Of a stretch of DNA of 64,000 nt, positions 29,793 to 40,264 are shown piece after piece. The position numbers and the translations under genes are program-made. This stretch comes from Leptolyngbya sp. SIOISBB (lineage in GTDB: Bacteria > Cyanobacteriota > Cyanobacteriia > Phormidesmidales > Phormidesmidaceae), in the NCBI GenBank assembly GCA_010671905.1, contig JAAHII010000001.1, positions 7,588,026-7,652,025 on the forward strand, read 5' to 3'. The notes beneath the pieces are model-generated. The model had not been told where the DNA came from, ran no database searches, and saw only the letters and a program-made list of their open reading frames with translations. Position 1 is the first letter of the stretch, and each line of letters opens with the position of its first letter.

Positions 29793-30086
29793 AGGTTTTT
29801 AAGTGTCGCAACAAATACGTTTTTCTATTCTATCTGGCTACACCATTTATCACCGAAAACTTGATTCGGAGACGGCAACGAAGGCAGAAAGGTAGGTTTC
29901 GGGTTTCAGATTGCGGGGTTCGGGCTAAGAAGTGGAGCAGTTCTACACCCAGTGCTGCCTTCAAACCTAGTAATCCATACCCTCACACTCCCACCCTCCG
30001 GGCAGGCCACGCCATGCCCCCCTGCTCCCCATTCCCTGTTCCCTATTCCCTCTCTCTTATTCCATGTCACCTAAAACCCAGTTCTC
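29793..30086. other. Gap with low-complexity heptamers
   Basis: Between serS (downstream end) and rseP. At 30017-30062 the plus strand has a run of CCCATTCCCTGTTCCCTATT-type imperfect heptamers, typical intergenic filler in cyanobacteria. No gene seen. Confidence 0.5.
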
Positions 30087-31370
30087 TTACAGCCATTCCC
30101 GATTCATATACGACTGCAGCACTTCTGGTACTTTCACAGAACCATCAGGCTGCTGATAGTTTTCCAAAATGGCGGCCATCGTGCGACCGATCGCCAATCC
30201 AGAACCATTGAGCGTATGGACAAACTGCGTGCCCTTTTTGCCCGCCGCTTTAAAGCGAATATTGGCTCGTCGCGCTTGAAAATCGCCACAGTTCGAACAG
30301 CTAGAGATTTCGCGATAGGTACCGGAAGACGGAAGCCAGACTTCCAAATCGTAGGTTTTGTTGGCAGAGAAGCCCAAGTCACCGGTACAGAGTTCGATGA
30401 CGCGGTAGGGCAGTTTCAAACCCTGCAGAATCGCTTCCGCATCTTTGACCAACGCCTGATGTTCCTCCTCAGAAGTTTCAGGCTGAACGAACTTGTACAT
30501 TTCGACCTTGTTGAACTGATGCAGGCGAATCAGTCCCCGAGTGTCGCGACCGTAACTGCCAGCTTCCCGACGGAAGCAGGGAGTAAACGAGCAATAGTGA
30601 AAAGGCAATTCTTCGGCATTGAGAATTTCGTCTCGATGCAAATTGGTGACGGGGACTTCGGCTGTGGGGGAGAGCCATAAATCGTCGTTTTTGCATTGGA
30701 AGCTTTCTTCAGCAAATTTGGGGAGCTGTCCTGACGCGGTGAGAGAGGTGGTGTTGACCAGGTAAGGAGGAATCACCTCGGTGTAGCCATGCTGGGTATG
30801 GCGATCGAGCATGTAGGCAATCAAGGCCCGCTCTAACGCTGCGCCAACCCCCATCAGAGCCACAAAGCGACTCTGGGCAATTTTGGCCGATCGCTCAAAG
30901 TTCAAAATGCCCATCGCCTCGCCCACTTCCCAATGGGGTTTGAGCGCAGCGCTGTCTTTAGGTAAATACTCGTCGCCCCAACGACGCACCTCGACGTTTT
31001 CGTCTTCGTTTTTGCCATCAGGTGCGGTCTCGCTGGGTAAGTTAGGAACCCCTAGCAAAATGGCTTCGATTTGGGCTTTCAGTTCTCGTTCCTTTGGCTC
31101 TAGCTCCCCCAATTGGGCTTTGACCTGGTTGCCTTCTTCCCGAAGCACCGCCACTTCTGGGCCTTTGGGGTCAGACCCTTCGCGGATTTTTTGGCCGACG
31201 GACTTGCCAATTTCGTTGCTGCGGGCTTGGAGCTGTGATCGCGTGCCTTCAATTTCGCGTTGCTGCTGATCCAGATCAATGACCGGCTGCAGATCATAGT
31301 CGCCACCCCGACGATTGAGGGTAGTCTGTACCTCGTCAAAGTTTTGTCGAATGGTTTTTAGATCCAGCAC
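30087..31370 (-). CDS. serS: Seryl-tRNA synthetase
   Basis: 427 residues from a GTG at 31370, which gives the typical N terminus [13 protein letters not shown]. The frame stays open to 31400 but those residues are not family-like. The N-terminal coiled-coil arm that grips the tRNA spans about residues 25-105. Class II motifs: motif 2 [20 protein letters not shown] and motif 3 [18 protein letters not shown]. Essential for translation. Confidence 0.96.
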   Translation of the reverse strand: MLDLKTIRQNFDEVQTTLNRRGGDYDLQPVIDLDQQQREIEGTRSQLQARSNEIGKSVGQKIREGSDPKGPEVAVLREEGNQVKAQLGELEPKERELKAQIEAILLGVPNLPSETAPDGKNEDENVEVRRWGDEYLPKDSAALKPHWEVGEAMGILNFERSAKIAQSRFVALMGVGAALERALIAYMLDRHTQHGYTEVIPPYLVNTTSLTASGQLPKFAEESFQCKNDDLWLSPTAEVPVTNLHRDEILNAEELPFHYCSFTPCFRREAGSYGRDTRGLIRLHQFNKVEMYKFVQPETSEEEHQALVKDAEAILQGLKLPYRVIELCTGDLGFSANKTYDLEVWLPSSGTYREISSCSNCGDFQARRANIRFKAAGKKGTQFVHTLNGSGLAIGRTMAAILENYQQPDGSVKVPEVLQSYMNREWL

Positions 31371-31497
31371 GCGATCGCTTCCTCTTTCCGGCATTCCCAA
31401 TACTAAGAATGTCAGGGTATCACGCCTTTGCCAAGCGATATATCAGGCAAAGTCTTGAGACTGCAAATCCGCCAATTTCACGCAGTTTTTTAAGCCG

Positions 31498-31776
31498 CTA
31501 GGATTGCCTAGACAGCCATGCTTTACAGGCTTCTAAGCTTGACCCAACCAGGATGCCAGACTTGTACAGTCGATGGTTGACGCGATCGCTAAGCGCTGAC
31601 AACTGTTCCATCCAAGGCAGCAATCCGACACTGGATTGCATTCTGCACTCTAATAGACCGTCTCCCCAAGTCAACTTCTCAAGTCGCTCGTAAAGACCTT
31701 CGACACTTAGAGAGTGGCTACTAGCAATGGCGTATAACTCACGTGTTTCTTCTGGTGTGAGCTGCAGTTGCAGCAT
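31498..31776 (-). CDS. Hypothetical protein downstream of tgt
   Basis: 92 residues, mostly helical, acidic in the middle, with no membrane segment and no recognised domain. It starts two bases past the tgt stop codon on the same strand, so it is very likely in the tgt transcript. In many cyanobacteria psbK sits beside tgt; here this unrelated small gene occupies that place. Confidence 0.6.
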   Translation of the reverse strand: MLQLQLTPEETRELYAIASSHSLSVEGLYERLEKLTWGDGLLECRMQSSVGLLPWMEQLSALSDRVNHRLYKSGILVGSSLEACKAWLSRQS

Positions 31777-31777
31777 A

Positions 31778-32947
31778 TCAACGGCTTTCAGAGCTAGCTG
31801 TTTCCGAAAGTTCTAAGGTCTCTTCACCGTCTTTGGAGCGCTGCTCAGGAGTCAGCCAGTCCCCAAATTCTTCGACAAAGCGATCGCTCAAAATAGCCTC
31901 GCGAATGCGCTGGGTAAAGTTAATCAAAGCTGTAATGTTGTGAATCGAAAGTAGCGTATGGGCTAGGGTTTCGCGGGCATGGATCAGATGGCAGAGATAG
32001 GCGCGGGTAAAGGTGCGGCAGGTGTAACAGCTGCAGGTTGCATCCAAGGGGGTCAGATCTTTGCGGAAGCGAGAATTTTTCAGATTCCAGCGATCGCCCT
32101 GCACAATAGCGGTGCCGTGGCGGGCGAGTCGAGTCGGAATGACACAATCAAACAAGTCCATCCCGGCGGCGATCGCCTGCACCATTTCGCGGTGGGTCCC
32201 GACCCCCATCAGGTAACGCGGTTTATGGGGCGGTAGCATCGGCGTGGTGGCGCGAACGATCTTTTCAATCAGTTCTGGCGGCTCGCCAACGCTGACGCCG
32301 CCGATCGCATAACCTGGCAAATCTAATTCCGTCAGGGCGGCAGCGGCCTGGGCGCGCAGATCTAAGTAAACGCCGCCTTGCACGATGCCAAAGAGGGCTT
32401 GATCGGCCCGCTGATGGGCAGTCATGCAACGCTGCAGCCAGCGATAGGTTCGATCAGTTGCAACTTCGACGGCTTCCCGACTAGCGGGGTAAGAGGAACA
32501 CTCATCAAAGGCCATAATGACATCGGCCCCCAAGGCATTTTGGATGCGAATGGACTCTTCTGGCGTCATATCGATAATGCGCCCATCCCGGGGCGATCGA
32601 AACTTCACACCGGCCTCGGAAATCGTGCGGATATCGCTGAGACTAAAGACTTGAAAGCCACCAGAGTCAGTCAGCATGGGGCCATGCCAGCCCATAAACT
32701 CATGCACCCCCCCGGCCATTGCCACCAGCTCTTCTCCTGGTTGGAGATGGAGATGGTAGGTGTTGGCGAGCACCATCTGGGCGCCCGTTTGCTGAAGCTG
32801 TTCAGGCGTCACTGTTTTGACGTTCGCCAGCGTTCCCACCGGCATAAATCGAGGCGTTTCTACGAGTCCATGGGGGGTCTGAAACTTGCCCGCTCGCGCC
32901 TTCGTATGGCGGCAGGTTGCTTCTACCCGATACTCAAAATTATTCAA
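31778..32947 (-). CDS. tgt: Queuine tRNA-ribosyltransferase
   Basis: 389 residues. It exchanges guanine 34 for preQ1 in tRNAs with GUN anticodons. The motifs [20 protein letters not shown] and GGVSVGEP (substrate pocket) are seen. The nucleophilic aspartate is in [15 protein letters not shown] and the zinc site in CSCYTC...LIHARE. QueG at 18-19 kb completes the same pathway. Confidence 0.97.
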   Translation of the reverse strand: MNNFEYRVEATCRHTKARAGKFQTPHGLVETPRFMPVGTLANVKTVTPEQLQQTGAQMVLANTYHLHLQPGEELVAMAGGVHEFMGWHGPMLTDSGGFQVFSLSDIRTISEAGVKFRSPRDGRIIDMTPEESIRIQNALGADVIMAFDECSSYPASREAVEVATDRTYRWLQRCMTAHQRADQALFGIVQGGVYLDLRAQAAAALTELDLPGYAIGGVSVGEPPELIEKIVRATTPMLPPHKPRYLMGVGTHREMVQAIAAGMDLFDCVIPTRLARHGTAIVQGDRWNLKNSRFRKDLTPLDATCSCYTCRTFTRAYLCHLIHARETLAHTLLSIHNITALINFTQRIREAILSDRFVEEFGDWLTPEQRSKDGEETLELSETASSESR

Positions 32948-33086
32948 CGGTGGGAACTCCAGGCAGCAGGCTCACTAGCGATCGTCACTATCTAGTTGCC
33001 AGATCACCCTAGCGAAAAAAAAGTTGCCCCCAGTTTGTCCAGTCACACGGGCGCAGTCGCTTCTTCTTCAGATTTCTGTGCTGATC

Positions 33087-33104
33087 TAGATGACGCGCTC
33101 TTAG
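33087..33104. repeat. Single end of the GGGCGCGTCATC repeat family
   Basis: Read on the minus strand, CTAAGAGCGCGTCATCTA matches the terminal sequence of the MITE-like family. No partner end was seen within 200 bases. The stop codon TAA of the minus-strand gene above lies inside it. Confidence 0.4.
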
Positions 33105-33553
33105 GCTAGCGGTCCGTCGTCATCTAAGCAAGCATCCCAACTAGCGGAGATTGCCTCAGCCACCATCTCTTGAATGGCAGCGGCATCCAGATCCCGCTTA
33201 GCTTGGTCTTTGATGGGGGAGTTGAGGGGGATCAATTGCAAGCAGCGATTTTCTTGAAACAGCTTGAAGCAGGCCTGCTCATTAGGCAATTTTTCAAGCA
33301 GAATATAGTCAAAGCTGTAAACGTTGAGATAAAGGCTTTGATTCGCTACTAAGGTGGAGACGCCAGGTTCAGCAAAGACGTCCATGACGTAGCCAGTCCC
33401 TTTGCTGAGTATTCCTTCATCATGCACGTCGGTATAAGCCACCTGACCCAGGTCATTAAGAAGTCTAAGCATGTCTGTCTTATTCACCACCATGCCTTGA
33501 TCAACCAGACAAGGCGCGGGCACATTGGACAAGCCAGCAGAGTCGTGGGTCAT
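33101..33553 (-). CDS. Conserved-looking hypothetical protein
   Basis: 150 residues from ATG 33553 (MTHDSAGLSNVP). The longer frame to 33628 adds a basic leader that is less plausible. It is a soluble acidic alpha/beta protein with no membrane segment. I recognise no domain. Its stop codon is contributed by a repeat end. Confidence 0.55.
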   Translation of the reverse strand: MTHDSAGLSNVPAPCLVDQGMVVNKTDMLRLLNDLGQVAYTDVHDEGILSKGTGYVMDVFAEPGVSTLVANQSLYLNVYSFDYILLEKLPNEQACFKLFQENRCLQLIPLNSPIKDQAKRDLDAAAIQEMVAEAISASWDACLDDDGPLA

Positions 33554-33989
33554 GGGACTATCACAAATGCAAACTTTTGACCTCACAAGTACCAAAAAAG
33601 TTCGGTTATTTCTGAGGCTTATATCCACGATAGTCGATTATTCAGAAATGGAACTCCGAAATGGGACGGTTTTCTTGTTTTTCATGATGATCGTTCTCCA
33701 TCAGGTTCGACTCAAAGCCCGAAAACCCCTGCTGCTTATACCTTTCAGGTCAAGAACTCGATTCTCCTTGAAGTGTGTCAGCTAGCCTTGAGAGCCGTCT
33801 GGGGCTGTTTTCAGCCAACGAAAATCGTCTTTAAGAAAAGCGATCGCCCGTAAATTTCAATTATTTTCTAAAGGCTCATATCAACTTCTCTAGTCGCATC
33901 AACAATTGCCATACGCTATATCTAGTAGCTAAAGCTTGGAAATGCCATTTCTAGCTGCTGTCAAAGCTGTTTTGGGGTTTCTTATAAAG
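33554..33989. other. Divergent gap before cobS
   Basis: No supported gene. A TTCGACTC string near 33707 looked like a tRNA T-loop but has no pairing arms. The 3' part holds the alternative upstream starts of cobS. Confidence 0.4.
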
Positions 33990-34799
33990 ATGTCTTTTTC
34001 AGATGATCCTGCCCATACCCAAACTCTGAGTAGGCCACTGCAGTGGGGCAAACAGCTTATGGGAGCTGTAACTTTTTATACTCAGATGCCGATTCCGCAC
34101 CATTGGCCGATGAGCTTTGAGGGCATTGCTCGCTTTGCCCCCTTAGTCGGCATTGGCATCGGCCTGCTCCTAGCGGCGGCAGATTGGGGATTGGCAACTG
34201 TGGCCATGCCGCTGGCGACTCGGTGCGCTTTACTGGTCGCCCTTTGGCTCTGGCTTACCGGGGGGCTGCATTTGGATGGGGCGATGGATACCGCTGATGG
34301 TCTCGCGGTGCCGGATCCAGCCCGTCGACTTGATGTGATGGCAGACAGTCGCGCTGGCGCCTTCGGAGCCATGATTGCCGTGGTGGTGCTAGGGCTCAAA
34401 ACCCTCTGTCTCATGGATTTAGAGACCCTGCGTTGGGTTGGATTGCCGTTGGCAGCGGGCTGGGGCCGTTGGGGACAGGTGGTGGCGATCGCCCGCTATC
34501 CCTACCTCAGAGCCGAGGGCAAAGGCGCGTTGCATAAAGCCCATGCTCATCCGGTAACGGATTGGTTGTGGGGATTTATGGCGCTGATGGGGCTGGTGGG
34601 GATCGCTTGGGCACTCGCGCCTACAGCGGGGATCTGGCTACTCGCTGTGACGGTGAGTGGCGGCTTGATCGCGCTGGCGGTCGGGGCTTGGCTGCAATGG
34701 CAACTGGGGGGGCACACGGGAGATACCTATGGGGCGATCGTGGAGTGGACCGAGGTGCTGCTACTGTGCGGCATGGTGACTTTGCAGCAGTGGATGTAA
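33990..34799 (+). CDS. cobS: Adenosylcobinamide-GDP ribazoletransferase
   Basis: About 269 residues with five to six membrane helices. CobS joins adenosylcobinamide-GDP to alpha-ribazole, the last core step of cobalamin synthesis. The family motif GGLHLDGAMDTADGL and the following DSRAGAFGAM are clear. The start is uncertain: ATG 33990 is used, while ATG 33942 or TTG 33936 give longer forms. Other cobalamin genes (cobH, cobL) are near 49-51 kb. Confidence 0.92.
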   Translation: MSFSDDPAHTQTLSRPLQWGKQLMGAVTFYTQMPIPHHWPMSFEGIARFAPLVGIGIGLLLAAADWGLATVAMPLATRCALLVALWLWLTGGLHLDGAMDTADGLAVPDPARRLDVMADSRAGAFGAMIAVVVLGLKTLCLMDLETLRWVGLPLAAGWGRWGQVVAIARYPYLRAEGKGALHKAHAHPVTDWLWGFMALMGLVGIAWALAPTAGIWLLAVTVSGGLIALAVGAWLQWQLGGHTGDTYGAIVEWTEVLLLCGMVTLQQWM

Positions 34800-34877
34800 G
34801 GGGATGAGGCGACACAGCAGCAGGGATCCGTCGCTATAGTGAGAACGGCGATAGTGGGGCGTTGAGCTAGTTTTTGC

Positions 34878-36233
34878 ATGCAAATTCCCGTGATCGGTAA
34901 GGTGCGTCGTCCGGCACTTTGGTTAATCGGGGGACTCGCGGCGTTAGTCGTGGGGCTGGGGGCGATCACCGTGGCGATCCGCAGCCAGGAATCGGCCTAT
35001 GACCTCGAATCCCTAACCGTGTCAGTGGAGGCCACCGCCTTGACCGTACGCATGACGGCTAGCGGCACAGTGGAGCCAGTGCAAACGGTCAATATTAGCC
35101 CCAAGACCTCAGGCATCCTGGAAGACTTGTTTGTAGAACAGGGGGATACCGTCGTGGCAGGGCAGATCATCGCCCAAATGGAAAATCAGGATGTCGAAGC
35201 CTTGGTCCGGCAACGGGCAGCGGCGGTCGCTGAAGCCCAGGCGAGTTTAGCCGACGTGCAGCGGGGTAGTGATGCTGAAGCGATCGCCCAAGCTGAGGCA
35301 GCAGTAGCCTCAGCCCAAGCCCAGGTAAGAGACTTGTCAGCGCAGTTGAGCCTGGCCCAAGCCCAACTGCAACGCAATCAAGCCCTCGCGGCGCAGGGGG
35401 CCATCTCTGAAAATGAATTAGATACGTTTGAACAGACTGTCAGTAGTGCCACAGCCGGCGTCGAGCGAGCCCAGTTCCAGGTGCAAGAGAGCCAGGAACG
35501 GTTAGCCGATTTGCAGAATGAGCCGCAGCCGGAAGCGATCGCTCAAGCCGAGGCCCGGTTAGCTCAGGCCCAAGCCCAACTCACATCCGCTCAAGTACAG
35601 CTGGCTGATACCCAACTTCGCGCTCCGTTTGCGGGCATCGTCACCCAAAAGTTTGCGAACGAAGGGGCTTTTGTAACGCCGACGACGTCCGCTTCCGATG
35701 CGACGTCAGCAACTTCGACAGCGATTGTCGCGATCGCCAGTGACCTGGAAATTTTAGCCGAGGTACCAGAGGCCGATATCGCCCAAATCAGTCCGGGTCA
35801 ATCGGTGGAAATTGTGGCCGATGCTTACCCCGATCAGGTATTTGAGGGGGTCGTACGGCTGATTGCACCAGAGGCGATCGAGCGGCAAAACGTCACGCTG
35901 TTTCAGGTCCGCATTGAGCTGACCTCTGGGCAAGACATCCTGCTCTCTAACATGAACGTCACGGTAGCCTTTATCGGCGATGCATTATCGGATGCCCTGG
36001 TGGTGCCGACAGTAGCCATCGTGACCCAAGCGGGGCAAGCCGGGGTCTTAGTGCCCGGTGATCGCGATCGCCCGCGCTTTCAGCCGGTCACCTTAGGGTC
36101 CCAAGTTGGCAATCAAATCCAGATTGAGGAAGGGGTTGAGGCGGGCGATCGGGTGTTTGTGGATCTGCCCCCCGGAGTAACACTGGAAAATCTCACTTTT
36201 GGACGCGATGCGGCACCAGAAGAGGAACCATAA
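34878..36233 (+). CDS. RND/HlyD-type periplasmic adaptor protein
   Basis: 451 residues. One N-terminal membrane helix (about 12-32) is followed by a biotinyl-lipoyl domain (SGTVEPVQTVNISPKTSG), a long Ala/Gln-rich coiled coil from about 110 to 245, then LRAPFAGIVTQKFANEGAFV and the beta-barrel. This is the membrane-fusion subunit of an efflux pump or MacAB-type exporter. No matching permease is adjacent, so the partner is unknown. Confidence 0.9.
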   Translation: MQIPVIGKVRRPALWLIGGLAALVVGLGAITVAIRSQESAYDLESLTVSVEATALTVRMTASGTVEPVQTVNISPKTSGILEDLFVEQGDTVVAGQIIAQMENQDVEALVRQRAAAVAEAQASLADVQRGSDAEAIAQAEAAVASAQAQVRDLSAQLSLAQAQLQRNQALAAQGAISENELDTFEQTVSSATAGVERAQFQVQESQERLADLQNEPQPEAIAQAEARLAQAQAQLTSAQVQLADTQLRAPFAGIVTQKFANEGAFVTPTTSASDATSATSTAIVAIASDLEILAEVPEADIAQISPGQSVEIVADAYPDQVFEGVVRLIAPEAIERQNVTLFQVRIELTSGQDILLSNMNVTVAFIGDALSDALVVPTVAIVTQAGQAGVLVPGDRDRPRFQPVTLGSQVGNQIQIEEGVEAGDRVFVDLPPGVTLENLTFGRDAAPEEEP

Positions 36234-36262
36234 CCCATCACATTCCCCCGCATTTCGCCAAA

Positions 36263-36298
36263 CACCACCTGGCCTCGGTAAATTGAGGCCAGGTGGTG
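36263..36298. terminator. Hairpin after the adaptor gene
   Basis: Perfect 14-bp stem, CACCACCTGGCCTC pairing with GAGGCCAGGTGGTG, around an eight-base loop, 30 bases past the stop codon. No T tract follows, so it may stabilise the transcript end rather than terminate alone. Confidence 0.6.
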
Positions 36299-36476
36299 CT
36301 ATGCACTCCTGATCAGCCACTGCCGAAATCTATCCGGCGATCGCTCCAGCTATCTCCCTTTGTGTCGCTCCGTAACACATACAACTTTTCTTCAGGTGAG
36401 TTTTGTCATAGAGTTCTAAAAAAATCTCGGGCAAAATACGGAGCCCACTGTTCCCTCACTGGATATTTTTCACAGT

Positions 36477-37655
36477 ATGGTTAGCGACGCTGGCGAGTCG
36501 AAAAAATTCAATCTCAAACAGCTACTGCGCGACGATCGCTTCTGGAAGATTGCCTTCCAGGTGATCACGGTCGTTTTAGTAGCCAGCATTCTGAGTTTCT
36601 TCTTGATCAATTTGTCTGCCAACTTAGCGCAGCAAGGTTCAAGCTTTGGCTTTAACTTCTTGTCCAGCCCAGCTGGCTTTAGTATCGGTGAAAGCGTGAT
36701 CGAATATCGTCCCAACGACCCTTATGGGAAGGCGCTATTCGTCGGGTTTGTCAACACCATCACCTTAGTGGTGGTCGGTATTGTCTTGGCCACCACCACG
36801 GGCGTTGCCGCTGGGGTCACCAGCTTTTCTCAAAACTGGCTGGTCCATAAAATCAGTCGAGCCTACGTGGGGCTGACCCGCAACATCCCGCTGTTGCTGC
36901 AATTATTCTTCTGGTACTTCGCCGTCTATGGGCTGTTGCCAACCCCCGCTGAGCAGATTAATCTTGGCAATTTTTTGATTGCCAGCAAACGTGGAGTTTA
37001 TGTTCCTTGGCCTTCGGCAAGCGGGGCTTGGGCCTGGCTGTTAGTGCTCGTGGCGTTGGCAGTCGCGGCCTTTTTTGTCTGGGAATGGCGGGTTAAATCC
37101 ATTGTGGAGCAGGGTGATACTGGCCAGAAACAGCTCATCATCTTAGGGATTCTGGCGGTGGTCGGCTTGGGCGTCTTTTTCGTCGCCTTAGGGTGGAGTC
37201 CGCCCCAAGCCCAAGAGGGCGGTGGTGCCGTTGGCGGGCGGCGACTGTCGCGAGAGTATGTCTCGGCGCTCACCGCGTTGGTGTTTTACACTGGAGCGTT
37301 TATTGCCGAGATTGTGCGGGCGGGAATTCAGTCCGTTTCTAAAGGACAGTGGGAGGCCGCGCGATCGCTCGGGCTCGCCTCTGGCTTAGCCATGCGGTTA
37401 GTGGTTTTTCCCCAAGCTCTGCGCGTCATCATTCCGCCGCTCAACAGTGAATTTATGAACCTGGCAAAGAACTCCTCATTGGCCTTTGCCGTGGCCTATC
37501 CCGAACTGTATTCCGTCGCCAACACCACGTTTAACCAGACTGGGCGACCGATTGAGGTCTTTTTAATCTTGATGGCAACGTATCTCACCATCAACCTCCT
37601 TATTACCCTCGGCATGAATACGCTGAACCAGACTGTGCAGTTTCAGGAGCGTTAA
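36477..37655 (+). CDS. natG: Amino-acid ABC transporter permease, NatG/AapQ-like
   Basis: 392 residues. An integral membrane permease of the polar amino-acid family, with the coupling motif GAFIAEIVRAGIQSVSKGQ then WEAARSLGL, which contacts the ATPase. The long loop between the first helices is typical of AapQ/BztB proteins. In Anabaena, NatG and NatH form the N-II transporter for acidic and neutral amino acids. The next gene starts four bases after this one stops. Confidence 0.9.
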   Translation: MVSDAGESKKFNLKQLLRDDRFWKIAFQVITVVLVASILSFFLINLSANLAQQGSSFGFNFLSSPAGFSIGESVIEYRPNDPYGKALFVGFVNTITLVVVGIVLATTTGVAAGVTSFSQNWLVHKISRAYVGLTRNIPLLLQLFFWYFAVYGLLPTPAEQINLGNFLIASKRGVYVPWPSASGAWAWLLVLVALAVAAFFVWEWRVKSIVEQGDTGQKQLIILGILAVVGLGVFFVALGWSPPQAQEGGGAVGGRRLSREYVSALTALVFYTGAFIAEIVRAGIQSVSKGQWEAARSLGLASGLAMRLVVFPQALRVIIPPLNSEFMNLAKNSSLAFAVAYPELYSVANTTFNQTGRPIEVFLILMATYLTINLLITLGMNTLNQTVQFQER

Positions 37656-37658
37656 TCA

Positions 37659-39233
37659 ATGACCACAACTACACCCGAAACCCTATCAACCGCTCCTGTT
37701 ACTAAACGTTTAAGCGTCGGCGCTTGGCTCAAGAAAAATCTCTTTAGTGACTGGTTCAACAGTCTGCTGACCCTAGTGGTTACTGCTGTCTTGGGCTACG
37801 GCATCTACAGTCTCGTCGGCTGGGGCCTAACGGTGGCTCAGTGGGCAGTCGTTCCCAATAACCTCGGGCTATTTATGACCGGCCTGTATCCTTCCGACCA
37901 ATATTGGCGGGCTTGGCTTTTATTGGGCATTGTTTGTGCCTTGGCAGGCCTGTCTTGGGGGGTACTCGCGCGCAACTTATCAGCCCTATTTAGCCGCAAC
38001 GTGCTCATTGGGTTTGGCGTCGTCTGCGCCGGTTTTGTGATCTTTCCGCCCACCCGCCCGAGCAGTCCCAAATTGCTATTGATGGTGGCGATCGTCGCGG
38101 CTATGGCTTGGGCCGGACGCACCCTAGGACGTCAAGTTAAGGGGTTAGGCACCTGGATCTCTTCGCTATGGTTTGTGTCTTACTTTGTGGCGATCTGGAT
38201 TATTGGGGGTGGCCCCTTCAGTCAAACTCTGCTGTCTTGGCTACTCGTCTTGGTCGCCAGTCTAACTGTCGGCTTTTTACTCACTAGAGGGATGAGGGAA
38301 ACGATCCGTCAGTCATTAGAACCGGCGGCACAAATTGTCGCGCTGGTGTTATCAACTGGGGCATCGCTCGCTTTACTGTTGGTTTTGCCTTTCTCGCTTT
38401 ACGTCTATCTGGTCCCCGCTGCTGCCTGGTTGGTATCAATCGCCTTGGTAGCTCTATTGCTGGCAGTGATCTACTTAGTGATTCCCCGCCGCTATCAGGT
38501 GACTTTTTGGCTCTTCGCCGTGGGTCTTGTCACTACTTTTTTGATTTCGAGACTCGTCTTGAATCTGGTGGGATTTTCCTTAGAACCCGTCAGTACGAAT
38601 GATTGGGGCGGCCTTGTACTCACGCTACTGATGGCAGTCAGCGGCATTTCCCTCTGTTTTCCCCTGGGGGTCACTCTTGCCCTGGGTCGTAGAAGCAATT
38701 TGCCCGTGGTGCGCTGGATGTCGATCGCCTACATTGAGCTGATTCGTGGCGTCCCGCTGATTGCCATTCTGTTTATGGGGCAAGTGATGATCCCCCTGTT
38801 TTTACCCGAAGGGATGCGACCCGATCGCGTGCTGCGAGCCATTATTGGTTTGACGATCTTTAGTGCGGCCTATCTGGCGGAGAACGTCCGCGCCGGTTTG
38901 CAAGCCGTTCCGCGAGGCCAACAAGAAGCGGCAGCCTCCATGGGGTTGAATACCCCTTTAACCCTAAGTTTGATTGTGCTCCCGCAAGCGCTGAAAATCG
39001 CGATTCCTGCGATTGTGGGGCAGTTCATTAGCTTGTTCCAAGACACGACTCTATTAGCAATTGTCGGCTTGGCCGAACTCCTGGGGATTAGCCGCTCAAT
39101 TTTGGCCAACCCCACCTACTTGGGGCGTTATGCCGAGGTTTACTTGTTTATCGGTGTTATTTACTGGTTCTTCTGCTACGCCATGTCGCTGGGCAGCCGC
39201 AAAATTGAAGAGAAACTCAACACGGAACACTAA
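37659..39233 (+). CDS. natH: Amino-acid ABC transporter permease, NatH/AapM-like
   Basis: 524 residues. The second permease: an extended N-terminal half with about five extra helices, then the conserved permease core with AAYLAENVRAGLQAVPRGQQ and the EAA-type loop EAAASMGLN. It pairs with NatG to form the membrane channel. No substrate-binding protein gene (NatF) is in this cluster. Confidence 0.9.
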   Translation: MTTTTPETLSTAPVTKRLSVGAWLKKNLFSDWFNSLLTLVVTAVLGYGIYSLVGWGLTVAQWAVVPNNLGLFMTGLYPSDQYWRAWLLLGIVCALAGLSWGVLARNLSALFSRNVLIGFGVVCAGFVIFPPTRPSSPKLLLMVAIVAAMAWAGRTLGRQVKGLGTWISSLWFVSYFVAIWIIGGGPFSQTLLSWLLVLVASLTVGFLLTRGMRETIRQSLEPAAQIVALVLSTGASLALLLVLPFSLYVYLVPAAAWLVSIALVALLLAVIYLVIPRRYQVTFWLFAVGLVTTFLISRLVLNLVGFSLEPVSTNDWGGLVLTLLMAVSGISLCFPLGVTLALGRRSNLPVVRWMSIAYIELIRGVPLIAILFMGQVMIPLFLPEGMRPDRVLRAIIGLTIFSAAYLAENVRAGLQAVPRGQQEAAASMGLNTPLTLSLIVLPQALKIAIPAIVGQFISLFQDTTLLAIVGLAELLGISRSILANPTYLGRYAEVYLFIGVIYWFFCYAMSLGSRKIEEKLNTEH

Positions 39234-39388
39234 CGACTTCGTGTAACAGTTAACAGCCCAACCGGCCGACTACGGTTACCGTAATGCACAATGTGTATAG
39301 TATTTGCCCTCGGTCTCTGGCCAAACTTGGGCAATCTGAACTCAACTCACCCATTTTTCAACTCCCTTAGATTTTAGAGATTTGACCC

Positions 39389-40168
39389 ATGACTCAGTTT
39401 CAAACAGAGACCGCGCCAGTTAGTGATCAAACTGGTGAACCCGTAATCGTCGCACGCGACGTCGAAAAATGGTACGACAATGGTTTCCATGTCCTGAAAG
39501 GCGTCAGCATGAATGTCTATAAGGGCGAAGTACTGGTGGTGATGGGACCATCTGGGTCGGGTAAATCCACCTTCATTCGCACCTTTAATGCCCTGGAACC
39601 TTATCAAAAGGGCAGCATTGAAGTGGATGGCATCAAGATCTCTCACGACTTGAAAAACATTGAAACCATTCGCCGAGAAGTGGGGATGGTGTTCCAGCAA
39701 TTCAACCTATTTCCGCACTTGACGGTACTGCAAAACGTCACTCTAGCGCCCATTTGGGTGCGCCATTGGCCTAAGGCAAAAGCTCAAGAAGTAGCGATGC
39801 AGCTTTTAGAACGGGTTGGCATTTTGGAACAAGCTCAAAAATTCCCCGGTCAGCTCTCTGGGGGACAGCAGCAGCGGGTAGCGATCGCCCGTTCCCTGGC
39901 GATGCAGCCCAAAGTCATGTTATTTGACGAGCCGACGTCGGCCCTTGACCCCGAAATGGTGCGGGAAGTCCTGGACGTCATGCGGACTCTAGCGACTGAG
40001 GGGATGACGATGGTCTGCGTGACCCACGAAGTCGGTTTTGCCCGCGAAGTTGCTGATCGCGTCGTGCTGATGGATGGCGGCTATCTGGTGGAAGAAAATA
40101 CCCCCAATGATTTCTTCAACCATCCCCAAGAAGACCGCACGAAGCAATTCTTGTCTCAGATTCTCTAA
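39389..40168 (+). CDS. Amino-acid ABC transporter ATP-binding protein
   Basis: 259 residues, full length. Walker [10 protein letters not shown], signature [15 protein letters not shown], Walker [14 protein letters not shown] and the switch histidine in CVTHEVGFA are complete. It is the GlnQ/AapP-type ATPase and by position should drive the NatG-NatH permeases. A gap of about 150 bases separates it from natH, so it may have its own promoter. In Anabaena the equivalent ATPase, BgtA, serves several transporters. Confidence 0.93.
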   Translation: MTQFQTETAPVSDQTGEPVIVARDVEKWYDNGFHVLKGVSMNVYKGEVLVVMGPSGSGKSTFIRTFNALEPYQKGSIEVDGIKISHDLKNIETIRREVGMVFQQFNLFPHLTVLQNVTLAPIWVRHWPKAKAQEVAMQLLERVGILEQAQKFPGQLSGGQQQRVAIARSLAMQPKVMLFDEPTSALDPEMVREVLDVMRTLATEGMTMVCVTHEVGFAREVADRVVLMDGGYLVEENTPNDFFNHPQEDRTKQFLSQIL

Positions 40169-40213
40169 CTTGGCGCAGACCGAGAGGGTGGTCATCACAA
40201 TTATCGCTAGCAT

Positions 40214-40247
40214 AAGGGGCGGGCCGGATGTGCCCGCCCTTTTGTTT
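40214..40247 (+). terminator. Terminator after the ATPase gene
   Basis: GGGCGGGC and GCCCGCCC form an 8-bp GC stem with a seven-base loop, followed by TTTTGTTT. It sits 46 bases past the stop codon and just before mutL, so mutL must have a separate promoter or read-through. Confidence 0.85.
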
Positions 40248-40264
40248 GCTGGGGATGCTGTCGC

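Noticed and set aside
33700-33720. GGTTCGACTC string like a tRNA T-loop
   Set aside because: Flanking bases do not pair into a T-arm, and no acceptor or anticodon arm is present.
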